From NCBI GenBank assembly GCA_944472135.2, contig OX235270.1, positions 76,083,168 through 76,147,167 on the forward strand: 64,000 bases of DNA, given 5' to 3'. The stretch comes from Trichobilharzia regenti. Its lineage: Eukaryota; Platyhelminthes; Trematoda; Strigeidida; Schistosomatidae. Below the pieces are notes generated by a model, which searched no databases, was not told where the DNA came from, and saw only the letters and a list, made by a program, of their open reading frames with translations. The position numbers and the translations under genes were made by a program. Shown here piece by piece: positions 28,846 through 41,900 of this stretch. Numbering within the stretch: the first letter of the stretch is position 1; each line of letters starts with the position of its first letter.

Positions 28846-29821
28846 AACGGTTGTAGACGTATTTATTGCCGTAAAATGTAGAAATACCATGTGCCTTTTC
28901 GCAATAGTTGTTATTACAATATGCAGTGCAATGCGGCATCTCGCAGTCATTGGACAGCCTTTGTCTTTTGATATTTGCGGGTTTCAGTGAATCAGAAGCA
29001 GGTGCAGACACAAAAAGTGACTGTGATTCTCATTCAATTCACTGCAGTTATAACATGATGTCATAAAACAGATTTCATAAAACCTACCCTACTGAATGTA
29101 TTTGTGAATCCTCTGCCAGAGATGTTATCATCCACCTTGATTCTTCAGCACAATATACGTTCAGTGATTTAGTGTAAAAAATAGTGTTTTCCTATACTTT
29201 GTTTGAATAAAGAATGCCAAGTACCTACGTACCTATAGACCACAGAGTGTAAGTTACCCCTGCAAAATTATAACCCGTCCCATACAACCTCAGAGAGCGA
29301 CTTAAGTCTGGTTGTGACAAGAAAGACTGACAAAGTCTTGAGTTACACGGGTGATATAGTGAAGGCCCATGTAGAAGGAAACTGCGAAGAGAAAGGTAGG
29401 TGACTCACTCCCAAGCTGTTTCTAAGTCTATGCAAAACATATATAGGATCATACTTTGAGGCGCACAATATCGCTGATTTCTCAATCGCTCAGGAAGTGT
29501 CCAAAGATGGGTGACAAATGACTTAATGAGTACCACTTCGCTTGGAGTCAAGTAAATTTAAGGCACCTGAGTGGCCGAACACACTACACAGAGGTTCACT
29601 GAAGACAAGGAACTCTTAACTAACAACTGAGAAGTGACCGAAAAGAAATCAGTTCGGTTTGCGCTAGCTAGCAGAAGAGATATTGGATATTGGAAGAATT
29701 GTTTTAATGAATTTTAGATACTACACAGTATGTGACCCGTACAAATTCATGCGTTACGAGGACTTGAGATGCTATGTAAGAGTTCATAGTCATTTTTTGT
29801 ATGACAACAGGAATTTTATAG
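28846..29821. other. Upstream flank of EFR3-like exon A
   Basis: No confident exon. A frame continuous with exon A extends upstream from an ATG at 29707 (MNFRYYTVCDPYKFMRYED), but that stretch lacks family resemblance and a good acceptor separates it. The first coding exon or promoter may lie here. Confidence 0.35.
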
Positions 29822-29907
29822 GTGCACGATCGGCCTGCTTTAAATGTGGGCCATGCAGACCAAAGTGGATGAAAATGGTTGATAACCTTTATTCTGGGAA
29901 TCTTCAG
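29822..29907 (+). CDS. EFR3: EFR3-like exon A (Cys-rich N-terminus)
   Basis: Reads ARSACFKCGPCRPKWMKMVD then NLYSGNLQ. Three closely spaced Cys match the palmitoylated N-terminus of EFR3. It starts with two bases of a split codon after TTTTATAG, so a small upstream exon with the ATG is expected. Confidence 0.85.
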
Positions 29908-32900
29908 GTTTGCTATCATTTATTGATGACGTAAAATTAAAGGACACTAATAATCATAATAAGCTTATCCACTATTGCCTTCATCAACCAGATAAGCTGG
30001 ATCGGATCGCTAGATACCTACATTTAAGGTTGGCTCAAGATCTTAATCGACGTTATGACCAGTAAGTTTTTTAAACACTAATAACAGTCCAGGAACATAA
30101 CAATATCTGTCAAAGCTATCGACAAGTTGATACAAGTTTGTCATGGACACAGGCTGGTTTTAGCCTTTAGCTTTCTAAAGATGATACAACTCCTGTTAGA
30201 GACGAACAGAATAGACCTTCAAATAATGGCATCTAAGTCAGTATGTTATAATTGATATAATAATAATAATAATAAAATTGAAGTTCGTGGAGTTTTCTAA
30301 AATTGATGATGATGCTCCTAACTACCACAAAGAATGCAATGAGATTTTGGATCACTTCGCTTCCATGGCTCATTCGTCACTTAGCAACCTTAAAGAACGC
30401 AATGCGTAGGTTGCTTTTACCTTCTACTTACTTTGTTACAGAGTCAGAATGGCAGGTATACATGGAATCCAGGGAGTAGTTAGAAAAATGGTTAGTGACC
30501 AACTACTGTTAGAGGTCCATGAGTCAAATATGGATAAAATTATCCCCCCACTTCTGTTTAATATGTGCGAAAAGTAAGATCATTAACGTTTTCGCCTTTA
30601 TTCATATTTAGTTCGTTATGTACTTTCTACTCTATTTTAATTTGTTTCTCGTTTGTGCTGTTGACATACTAGTAGGCGATTTGTTCATTTGAGGAAAATT
30701 TTGTGCTTGTGTTATATACGTAGTGGGTCACTACCCACTTTTAATATTTGTCAGAAGTTGACATCTGTCAATAAGTACCTCTTAAACTGTACTAATTCTT
30801 AAAGTAGGATACTTAGTTAGCATTGTTCGTTCTGATGGTTGGGCTTTACGATGTGCTGTAACTCGAAGACGAATAAAAGTTTACACCTCGTGTTTTCGCT
30901 CAATCGTGTCATTCATACTCAGTATCCGTTCATTTCTGGACATCCTTGCAATGATAAATGTAGAAGCTAGGACGAATAGATCGCCTGTGCTGTGTGTGTG
31001 CATACATATACAAGTAGTTTAACTATGCAGTCTTAATGATATTCATTCCCTCAGATAATGCATGAGATTTAGTAGAACCATTGGGGGCTTCTCAGTGACA
31101 TTTTAAATCCATTGCATTAAAACTGAAATATTCGTATGCTTTGAAAAGAAAACTTAATTCGACTGTTTTTAAAGGCATCAAGTAAAGACGCAGTAACGGA
31201 TTTTCTTTTACTTGAGTTCGATGAGAATATTTTGCTTTTATTTTCATTTACTTTCTGACGTGTATGGGATCTTTACTGTACGGCAAGTAAAAAATTCTGA
31301 TTGGAAAGTCTAGCACTTGCTTATGTCATCATGTATTAGAGCTGAGCTACGGCTTCTGTTCACAGTCGTAGTGCTCAAAGCATCTGTTTCAGACTTGGAA
31401 AAGGGGATTGAAATATTAAAAATAAGGAACGGTGTTATAACCGAGACTTATAAATAGTTGTGAGCATGAATATTTTAAAGAATGAACAGTATCTATTCTT
31501 AACAACTAATTCTACCTTGGTGATTGTATTATCAGTAATCCTCACTGTCAGGATAGTTAGAAATTTCTAGCTTAGGTAATTTCATAAATCTTTTGCATAT
31601 CACCGCTACTAATTAAGACATTCACAGATCAGATGAAATAAGCAGTGTTTGTATTTGATGTGAATAAATTCCCTATGTCACTTGTACTATTTAATATCGA
31701 AACCGATTATAGTTTTTAGCAGGCTCAATCAGCCATATTGCTTATGTACGTACATATCTTGATTTAGCACAAGTTTCGTAAAGATATTTCGAAACCTATA
31801 GTCGAACACTTATAGTGTCTTAATTCCAATTCTTTTGTATTTATTACGGAATAAAAACTCAAGATTTCTCTGAAGGCTATTTATGATGCATATATATATA
31901 TATATATACGGGAAATTGTGAATAATAAAACAAATGCATGTCACTAGTTCGGCTAGGTTATCTGGTTACTTCATATCCCAAGTGAAAATATTGTATAACT
32001 CCATTATGGATAAGATTTTATTTTGATAAATCACACAGTGTTGTACAGTAATATTAACTGATGACGTTTCGAGCACAAACTATTGCTCTTAGTCATATCA
32101 AGTTACACAAAAATAATGTCTAGTGTAAAGGTTGATATTTCCCATGTGGTCTTATACTCTGTGTCTAGAATATTTTGCTATTGCGTTTGTGGTATGACAG
32201 TTTCGTTACGCGATACTGTCTACCGAAATCCTTACATTAGATACACAGCTAGAGTAATGTAGAATTGTATTCATCAGATCATTTGGTGAATTGTTACCAC
32301 TTAATCCCTTATATTAACGTATTTTTAGTTATTGTATCAATAAGTTTCATTTTACTTAACATTAGTTGATTCGTCCACGAGGTGATTGATAAAAAGACGT
32401 ATTTGTACTCCGTTTCATTTCATTTAACTCCGAACCTCGACAAAAGTTGTACACTCCTGGTGTTCTTTAATTGGGAATAAACATTTTCCTATTCTTAGAC
32501 AAACACTTTGTCGGCTTTATTTTATTTTACATGAACATGTCCTGGTTTTATAATTTCCGTTCTGTTTATGCTCATTTATACCGACCCAGTTATTTGTTAC
32601 AGTTGCCAAAGTAATTTATATCAGAGTTTCCCACTTTGCTGTGCTTTTTCACACTAAATGAGGAAAAGTTGTGGTGTGCTTCATAGCCTTATGTATCGGC
32701 TTCTAATCAATTCATCTCTCTCCATCTAATTCAACATAAGCATTTGGGTAGCCTCATAAGCAAAACACATGTTATGGATATTATCTGATTCGGGTCCTTT
32801 GTCGTAAATGGCATCTATTTATTATATGGGCAGGTTTTGTGAGTTTGTGTTCATAACATAATCAGCATAAATATAGTGAAATTACCTTCATTGATTCATA

Positions 32901-35900
32901 TTTAAGCTTTTGCAAATGAAATTTGAAACAGTGGGGATGAAATAATGGAGAAGATTTCTGGCTCAGGAGTATGTTTTTATTCCTGTGTCCTCTGAGCTGG
33001 AAAGTTTACTCGCCAAGCCTTCATCGTCCTTCCTCACGTCTTCAGCGCTGAATTCAATTTGAATTCATTTGATGTATCTGTGCTTTTAATCATAGATTAC
33101 CTTTGCTTTAATAAGTTTTATTTATACACCTCAGTAATCTGTTCTGTCTTAGGGATAGCGGCGAATAGCTTAGATGTGACCATTATTATCTATTTTTCAT
33201 ACTTTTGTAATTAGTTATAATTATGTTATATATATATAATTATTCACCAACTGAGATAGCTGTAACATGTAATACGCACTGTAAATCAGTTGAAAGAAAG
33301 AAAAGGATGGGGCAAAATAAAATAGGCCTTCAACACATGGATTTATTCTCTGTGAAGGCGACAAGAATACCTGTTAACCTATACAAAACTACATATATAT
33401 TAAAGTTATGCATGACATATTAATCCTGTTTTACAAGAATACTGGCAAGTCATGACGTGTGAGTTGGAAATCAGACAAGGTCATCTCCTTAAGCAAATGT
33501 GCAATAAAATTGAGTAAAATGTGACATTGAGCACTCCCGGTAAATACTATTAGTCTCGGTGGCACAGTGGTTAGCACTCTCGCCAACCATGCACATGGTC
33601 CGAGGTTCGATCCCCTGCCGACTCACACCTGATATCTATGGTCGGCCTGCAAAATTTGGGCTACCGATATCCATGCTGAAAATTCCATACTTTTACCAAA
33701 AATACGGTGTGGAATCAAGCTGTAATCAAAAATAAAAATAAAGTAAATACTATTAGTCTCATTTACCTCAGAGCGAAATGACTTGTACTTTTTTACATAT
33801 CTGTGTGAATTAGATTAAGCTGTTTTTTTCTTCACAACGAGACGATGTCACAACAGTTCCCGGCGGACAGTCGAACTTAGAAATATGGCACTAGTCAAAC
33901 ACCGTTATTTTTATGTTTCCTTAAATCTGCTCAAGGATGAAAACTTAACCAATTAAGTTGTCTCATCAGCTGAAGACATGAGTTTCTCCAGGTTTGTTAT
34001 TCTTCAACCGTACTAAGTTTCCGTTTAACAACGGAACCGAGGACCTTACGACATTTTCTCAAAGTGATTACTCTGTGGTTGTCACAGGAAGATTTGTTTT
34101 CCTTACAAAACAAAATGTCTAACTATTTTCTTCAGCCTGATAGGAATGTTTCAGATATCTATACATTAGCTAGTTCCTTAATTATTATACAACAGTTTCC
34201 AATATTCTTGGAGCCATATCATCACTTCTGACTTGACTCGTTTCAGCGGGAGTCAAGGGATCGATATTTACTACATGTTGAAGCAGGCATTGCATGATGG
34301 GAAACCTTATTGTATCTTTAGTCTATTCGAACTACTTTTGAGTGTATTCTGTTAAATCTACAGGTTGTGTCTCTTCGGAAGTTATCAGAGTTCCATCCTC
34401 TTTGGAGATTGTTCCATACACCAAAACTTTGCTAGGACTTAATGTAAGTAATGTGATTCACTTCTGAGTTAAGAAACGAACAAGGTGAGTTGGTCATGCT
34501 AGACTGTAAAATACAACGAAAACAAGATGGTGGGTTAGATACTAGCATTCGTAAGGAAACGACACACTAATAAGTACTTAGATTATAATTCATCCCATTT
34601 AGAATCGGTAAAGATGAGTTTGGTTTAATCGGGCCAGGAGCTTAACTAAATAGTGAAATCAAACAAATAAAAAAATATTACTAGTGAATAACTACTCACC
34701 AGAAGTTTTTCTGAAATATATAAAGAATCACAGAAAAAGATGGCAAAAGATATATAATTCAAAGCCTCTGTAGTACTGTTGTATAGAAAAAGAATATCAG
34801 AGGCCTTATGTAGTATTCTCAATGAGGCTAGAATTACAGTGGCATTCACACCAACCAACCGATCAACCAACTCTCTCAGAGATTTTGTCGGCTTAAGGAC
34901 CCCCCAACAGATCCAATTAAAAAAATTATATAGGATTTCGTCATGAGCTGAAATTAGTTAGAGAACCATTGGGAAACCTGGGAGTACTGGACAGCTGTTT
35001 CGTCCTAGTTTGGAACTCTCCAGTAGTACGCACTCACCGGGGTTCCAACCCAGGACCTTCTGGTTACAAGGCGAGCTCATATGCCATTAAGCCACTGGGA
35101 CCCGATCCAATGGCCAGCCCATGAATTCTAACTTTTGCCAATGCACGACATAGCGCGACCCCTAGCCAATGTCTTCGGCGAGTATTTGTCCTCACACTCG
35201 ACCTGCTGCGGGGTTTTCTACTTTTGTCTCCCCCCACCATCACTTGTGCTCATGCGCAGACATTTAACCAACTCACACTTTAGCAACTGAATCATTCCGT
35301 TATATTCTTAGCTTGTGGGTACCAGGCTTCTTATATTAATCACTTCACATTAGGCTTCAGAGATCTATTGCCTTTTGCTAACCTTCGAATACAGGTTTTT
35401 AACTATCTTGGATGCTGTTTCTTAATCAGACTGGATATAATATTCGACATTTTTAAGATATCGGTTCCATCATCACATAAATGCTTATTCAAGTCAGCCA
35501 TGAATTTTTTTATCGACAAGCTAATTACGTAGTTGCTCCCCAGTAACTTGTTTTTTACCTGTTTGCTGTCAATCTGGTTCCAACTTCAGCAGGTAGGATC
35601 ATGTTTGCTATTAGGTTTCAAGTTTGCTGACTAGAAACATGTGATTACTATAATAAAGTCGTATGAGGCTACCCACCATCTTCATCATTTTGTTGGTATG
35701 GCACACTATAGATACGCTCAACATGTTTTACTATTTCAAATTCCTTACCTAAGCATTTAAATTATCTCTTAATATATCTACATGTAAGCATTTTGTTGAA
35801 TCGAACTGAGATAGTCTTAATTTGACAAATGTATGTTTATGTAACGTGTTTATAGCTCAAGCTGGGACAAAAACTTTAGATTGCAAAATGATTCAAACTC

Positions 35901-38900
35901 GTGGTTCCAGATTACTGGCTTCGCGTTGTATATAACTAAGTTATGAGACCCGGCTGCAGATTAGACTTCACTTAGCTGCCATAAACATGCCACAGTTAAC
36001 CAACCGTTCAACATTATTGATGTAGCTACACAACTAGATGTCATTTCGATTACTCATCTCTAACTCAGCACAGTTTGACTGGGGTTGAAAAGAAAGTAAA
36101 TGGATATTTAGCATGATAATGATTAACGGAAGACTATATATTAAACACGGACATGACAGGTGTGTAAATTCTTGTTAATCAAGGTGGAATTAAGAAGTGT
36201 CCAACGACTGAAATTCATGGCTTTGTGTAAGGACATTTTCCTGTTGGTTCGGCAGTTTCTGGTTTCAATCTTTCTATAGCTTTATTGCATTAAACTTGCT
36301 AATTGTTCTTCTAGTTCAGGGTAGTACTATATATTAGGCGATAATCATGTCAGTGTTGTTGAGTAGTAGTTAAGTTTAACCCTGTCACCACAATTGACGC
36401 AATATTATTAGTACATTATGAATAGATCGTGCTTTTTTTAATGTAATTAGTTTCATGACCGAGTGATGCTTTACTTCTCTTCCCATATTATAATTACATT
36501 TTGCGGGATAACTGCCAATCCTATCAAATGTTTAATGGATGCTCAGCGTTTTGTATAGTCCTACACAAAACACAATTTTATCCAAGGTTGTATCTTATTT
36601 TCCATCTGTGTTCTGAGTGAAACTCATGGCTTAAAATATAAGATTTGAGGTTTCAGCAGAGCATTTTTTCGGGGTGGGGTTCCTAGCATCACACTCAACC
36701 TTCCCTCTTTTCCAGGCTAGCTTCCGTGTAGGTGAGGATTAGGAATGCGTTCACTGGGAATCGAATCTAGCATGATTATAATAATAATAATAGACAGTGT
36801 TTTATGCACTTTGATTTTCACTAAAGGGAAAAATAACATTTTCCATTTAATTATATTTTTTTTCTAAAGGTCTGAAATGGATTCCGATTCAGTTGAATCA
36901 CAGTGTGATCCTTCACAAGAAGCTGTGTATGTCTTTGAAGATATTGTCCGTCAAGCTTCCTACACAAATATCAAACCGGTAGTGACTTCAATATTGACGT
37001 GAGTAATTGTATCTGAAAGTATGTGTTTGTGTGTGTCTGTGAATTTCCACAATGAATCTTTTTTTAACATGCCATTTCTAGTGTGCTTACGATGATTTAG
37101 AATACAAATGTACAACCTCTTGACTTCTTTTAATTGTCAGTGGTTTTTATTCTTTATTTCATACTCATAAAACTTTTTAATAGCAAATTCAGGTTTATGC
37201 ATATATAATGTGGTAGTCCAATATAACAGTTCGATACACATTAACAACTATTGACTGCCAGTACTAGCAGCATGAAGGTTATTCATAGTTTGTATTTGTC
37301 TCACTAACTAACAGTTGAAGGTTGTTTAAAAGTAAACGAGTTACTCATGATTTTGCTTCGACTCTCTAATCCAGTGAACTAGATATGCATTCGACCTAGT
37401 CTATTACACGCACTTAGCTGACAGCTGTTTGAAAAAGTTGCGTATTAAGGTCTTGAGTACATTTCGATGCATCCTGATTTTTTTATTTCATAAGATAATA
37501 TTGTAGCTGGATAAAATGTTCAACGTCATCGTTTCAAACAAAATGGCAAGTGTTTATTTATAAAATGAAACACAAGTTCCCTTTTCATCTAAAACACGGT
37601 CTGGAAAGTAGAAAATTTGGGACTTTATTTAATTACTTTAAAGTACCCCAATGTTTTGAACTTACTCTCTTGTAGTGTAGCATGGCATAGACTCTGACCC
37701 GTAGTGTATAAGATAACTTGATTTCTTTATGAACTACGCTTTATATGATGAAAATGAGGTCCGTCGATCCTAATTTACGCAAGAATCAGCGTAGAATAAT
37801 TTCACACTAATGTAGATCAGTTCGCTTTTGAAAGGCACACAAAGAAGAGAGAAAAAATGAAATTATACAACAGTGAACAATGATGTCTGTGGGATAAAGA
37901 ATAATACAACAAATTGTGGTAAATGAGATGAGTACAAGGTGATAATTTGGCGACAACTCTCAGCCGTTTTGCGATTTCTCTAATCATTTGTTCTTTGCAT
38001 CTAGAGAACTCTACACACCTACCTATCTACTTATGTAACTCAAACCGACAGCCAATGAGTTGATAAACTGATGTCATATTTTGGTATTTTCAAACCTAAT
38101 TTCCCTTCAACGCGACCCAACTTCAACTAATATTGTTTTTTGCAAAGGGTATTGACTCGAAAGCTGTAACATTTTTCAGCCAATTCAATTTATAAAGAAT
38201 TGCTGTTTAACTATGGGTAGTAGATTAAGTGTTTTTTCGGGTTGGTTGAACAGCCTGTAACCATTGAAGCAGTTAATAATAATCGTCTGGTCTTGTATAC
38301 TTAGATAAACCTGTAGCAAACAAAACAGTTAGCATTTAAAGAAAACAACAACAAAAACAAAAATTACCGACAAACGAAATGTTGGCAACTAAATTTAATG
38401 CTCATACCCGTACACATGGGATAAATGATACACCCAAGATTCTGTCTTTTCTCATTTCACTATACCAAAATTATTATATTATAATATTATCTGCACGTTT
38501 AATCTGATTATTTCCTTTTCTAGTATAACTTGCATAACATAATTCGTGTAGAGTTATATACACCAAATCAAATTTGTTGAACTGCCTAGATCCCTTGCAA
38601 TAGCAGTCCTGTAAATTGGATATATAAGTTATTAGAGAGCATACTCGTTAGCATCATTGGATGATTTTATGATGTGTAGTCTTCAAGTCTTAATTCGTTG
38701 ACTAAATTTATATGATCGATGAAACATGGCAGTATAATCATTGAACTAAATGACATGATATGTGAGGGGAGGGCATTCGGATTGCAGTACGGCGTTACAG
38801 TAGACAGATATATACGACTTATGGACAGTGACTATTTGAACAGGAAAAGAACTTTAATTGGAAGTTTAGGGCTACCCAGATTTTATTCATCATCCCCTTA

Positions 38901-41900
38901 CAACATCAATTTATTGACTCAGTCCTTACACAGTCTTATCAGCATAGAAAATAAGCATACGATATTCGTTAGACTTATGAAAAACAGTCTGAGTAAAATG
39001 AGAAGTCTGTCTTATATTTGATTTGTCGTAAAGTTTTATGGGATTACTCACTAGCCCCCAATGAAATAAACGAATCACCTGAGACTTACAATATATGTTA
39101 CAGGACCTAGGCGCCATTGCATATCACTATGTATGAAATCAACTGAGACCCCTCACGATAAAAAGGATATGCCCAGGTTTAAGTGTACCTGTGTGTATGT
39201 GTGCGTTTGCCAGCTGTCATAAGAAGCCTGTAAAACCAAGTGATAATCAAATGACGATAACAGCATTTGGAAAAAAAGTACTTCTGTTTGTTGTATTTTT
39301 GGTCATCTTCCTTCACATATTTTGTTTGGTTTTCCCTAAATATCCTGTTTCTCATGAAATTGTAAAATATACACAAAATTAATTAATTAGTTAATCTAAC
39401 TTAGCCAACCGGTATGAATTTGGCTGTTGGGTCGAGCCCCAGTGGCTAAATGATCTACGAGCCTTTCTTGTAACCTAAAGATCGTGAGTTCAAACCCTGG
39501 ATGTGTGTGCTGATGAGGAGTCTGAAAAGAGGACGAAACAAGTGTCCACTACTTCCTGGTTTTCCAATGTTTCTCTGATTGATGTCAAACATGTAATCAC
39601 TTAAATCCCTGCAAAGCAAGACTTGATCACAAATAGTTTTATTGTCGTTGTATTCAAGTTCATAATTTATATTCTGTGTTTTGTCACAAAAATTCACATT
39701 ATTGAGTATCTTTGATTTGATCCTTGTACTTTAAAAAATTCAATTATTTGATACGATGATACTTAATTACATATAATTGACCCATATTCAATACATCCTT
39801 AAGAACTGCCTAAATTTATTAGAAGCTAGTGAGAAATTTAAGTTGACCAGGTGACCACTTTACATATAACATCCAAACGTATTAGCTAACTTCCAAAGTG
39901 GGAATCGGTCAGTAATTTCTGTAGAATAATTTCAACTTATCAAAAAAGGGAAAATTATACTTAAAAATCTTCTATAAAAAGCCCTAAACAATCATAATCT
40001 ATCTTATTGAATTTGAGATTTTTTCCCGTCGATTGATTGGACCGAAGTGCTCGGTCTCAGGTTGACATGTCGGCTGGATAACGCTTTGGCGTTTGAAACT
40101 GTGGTCACTGGGTTCGAGCTTCGGTGGGAAAATCATCAGTCACTGGCAAATGCTGGTACATCCAGATGACGAGCCTCAAATAGGACGAAATGCGCATCCT
40201 GGATTCCACTGCTAGTCACCATCCACAAGTTAAATTTTAATCATAATCTATATTGTACAGATCTATATTGTTCAACACGATGATCATGAAATGGTAAGTA
40301 ATTTATGAAAGGTACTGATCAGTTTCAGGATGTAACAGACGCATAAATCTCATTTTGTCTAAAGAATCTTGAACAATATAATTTTGGACTAAAGGTGTAC
40401 AGTATTATGGATATTGTGAGGAAAAAACGCTTCACTGTTTAAGTGCCAGCGATTCAATCGTCTGAAAGTTGTGAAAGATTCATGCGAGTATGAGGCGAAG
40501 GATAACCGTTGTTATAAAAACTGCTAATATGACTACTATCTATTACACAAGATTACTTTGAATGTTTTATTTTTATTAAAATTTCTATCATTATTTATTA
40601 TAATCATCAATAATTAAACTAAAGTACAATATTAATATGGTTGCGAATAATATTAATTCTTATAATGTTACTTAGAAGGTAGGAAGTCACCTGTGACAAG
40701 CCAGGTGATAGCTGCCGTAAGCCGTCGTCATCTTGTTTGCAAGGTTGTTGGTGCTAACACTTGGTGAAGAAGTCTTATCTGTCCAAGCAGCGTTGTCGCA
40801 CTAGTCGCTTATGTACAAAGGTCTTATAGGAAAGTGCTGTAAGATGAAATTTAAAAAAGTCATCAACCAAAAATCTAACGCAAAAAAATGTCCAATTCCA
40901 AACATTTGATGTAAACACGAATAATAACATCAAACTAGAAGTGGCTAGTCGTTACGACACATCACCATAGTAACTAACATATAGACAACAAAGTTGATCA
41001 AGAGTTCACACAAAACACAAACTATTAAGATACAACATGGTGACTGATTGCTTAACGTACAACCTACCAAATTTCTAAGGTTGCTGTTAATGCATTTGTT
41101 AGACAGCCATATTAAACTGGCAAACTAATTAGTGATATATATGTACTATGGCAGTTGAACGCGTTGCCATGCTCTTGGCAAAGCAATCACCTTTTATCAC
41201 ATTCTTGGCTTGAACTTAATTTAGGAATTCAGTAATTGGTAGAGGCCGATCATTATGTACTATTGTGGTGAGAGCAGGCTGCTAGCCTAGCTGCTATAAC
41301 AGTCAAGTTTGAAATGAAAAGTAAAGATTTTTGAACTGTATTATTAAAAGACGCAGTTTATCTGCAAATTCGATGTACTTACGGAATATATTCCGACCAG
41401 TTAAACCACATATTTCTTTTTCACCCCAAGGACCCAGCGACAGTAAAGGAATTAGACAAATTCCTGCGTTTTTCACTTCAGTTTATGTGGAAAATGAAGC
41501 AAGCAATATACTAAGGGATTTAAGATTAAGAAGGATAGTAATTGACACTACTCTTGATAATATTATCATATTGAGATTACTACAGTGACAACATTCTATG
41601 TTTAGCCTCAGTATTACTGACTGTATTACACCGCTTAATATGGTAGATGGAACGCAAACATCTGTGATTAAAGAGAGCTAGCCTCTTCGGCGGCCATGTC
41701 TCCCGTCTATAAATGTGGATGGAGCTAACTGCTGAGCAGTACGCACGCCCTTTGGTCGACAGCTGGATATTGACGTTTACTAAGCCAGAGGTGGCGTTAA
41801 CTGGCAAGCATATGCCAAACGAGTCTTCTGTATCCCTGCTGAGATTTCGACAGTAATCAAACCGTTGGGACTGATCCAACCTACCAAATAGGTGAAGTGG

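Noticed and set aside
28763..29011. Reading frames on both strands around 28.8-29.0 kb
   Set aside because: They translate the tRNA-derived SINE at 28677-28845 and its flank.
29683..29934. Treating the whole 83-codon frame as an EFR3 first exon
   Set aside because: Only the part from 29822 resembles EFR3. The start would be TTG, and the frame runs 27 bases past the GT donor that joins the conserved next exon.
32060..32105. CTGATGACGTTTCGAGC as a hammerhead
   Set aside because: It has the CTGATGA string but no GAAA partner and stem II in the right place.
38719..39021. 100-codon plus-strand reading frame in EFR3 intron 6
   Set aside because: No recognisable domain, no splice context fitting the EFR3 frame, and this length can occur by chance in an intron.
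39191..39382. Hydrophobic 63-codon frame as a membrane peptide
   Set aside because: Opposed by an equally long frame on the other strand; no promoter, homology or splice support.
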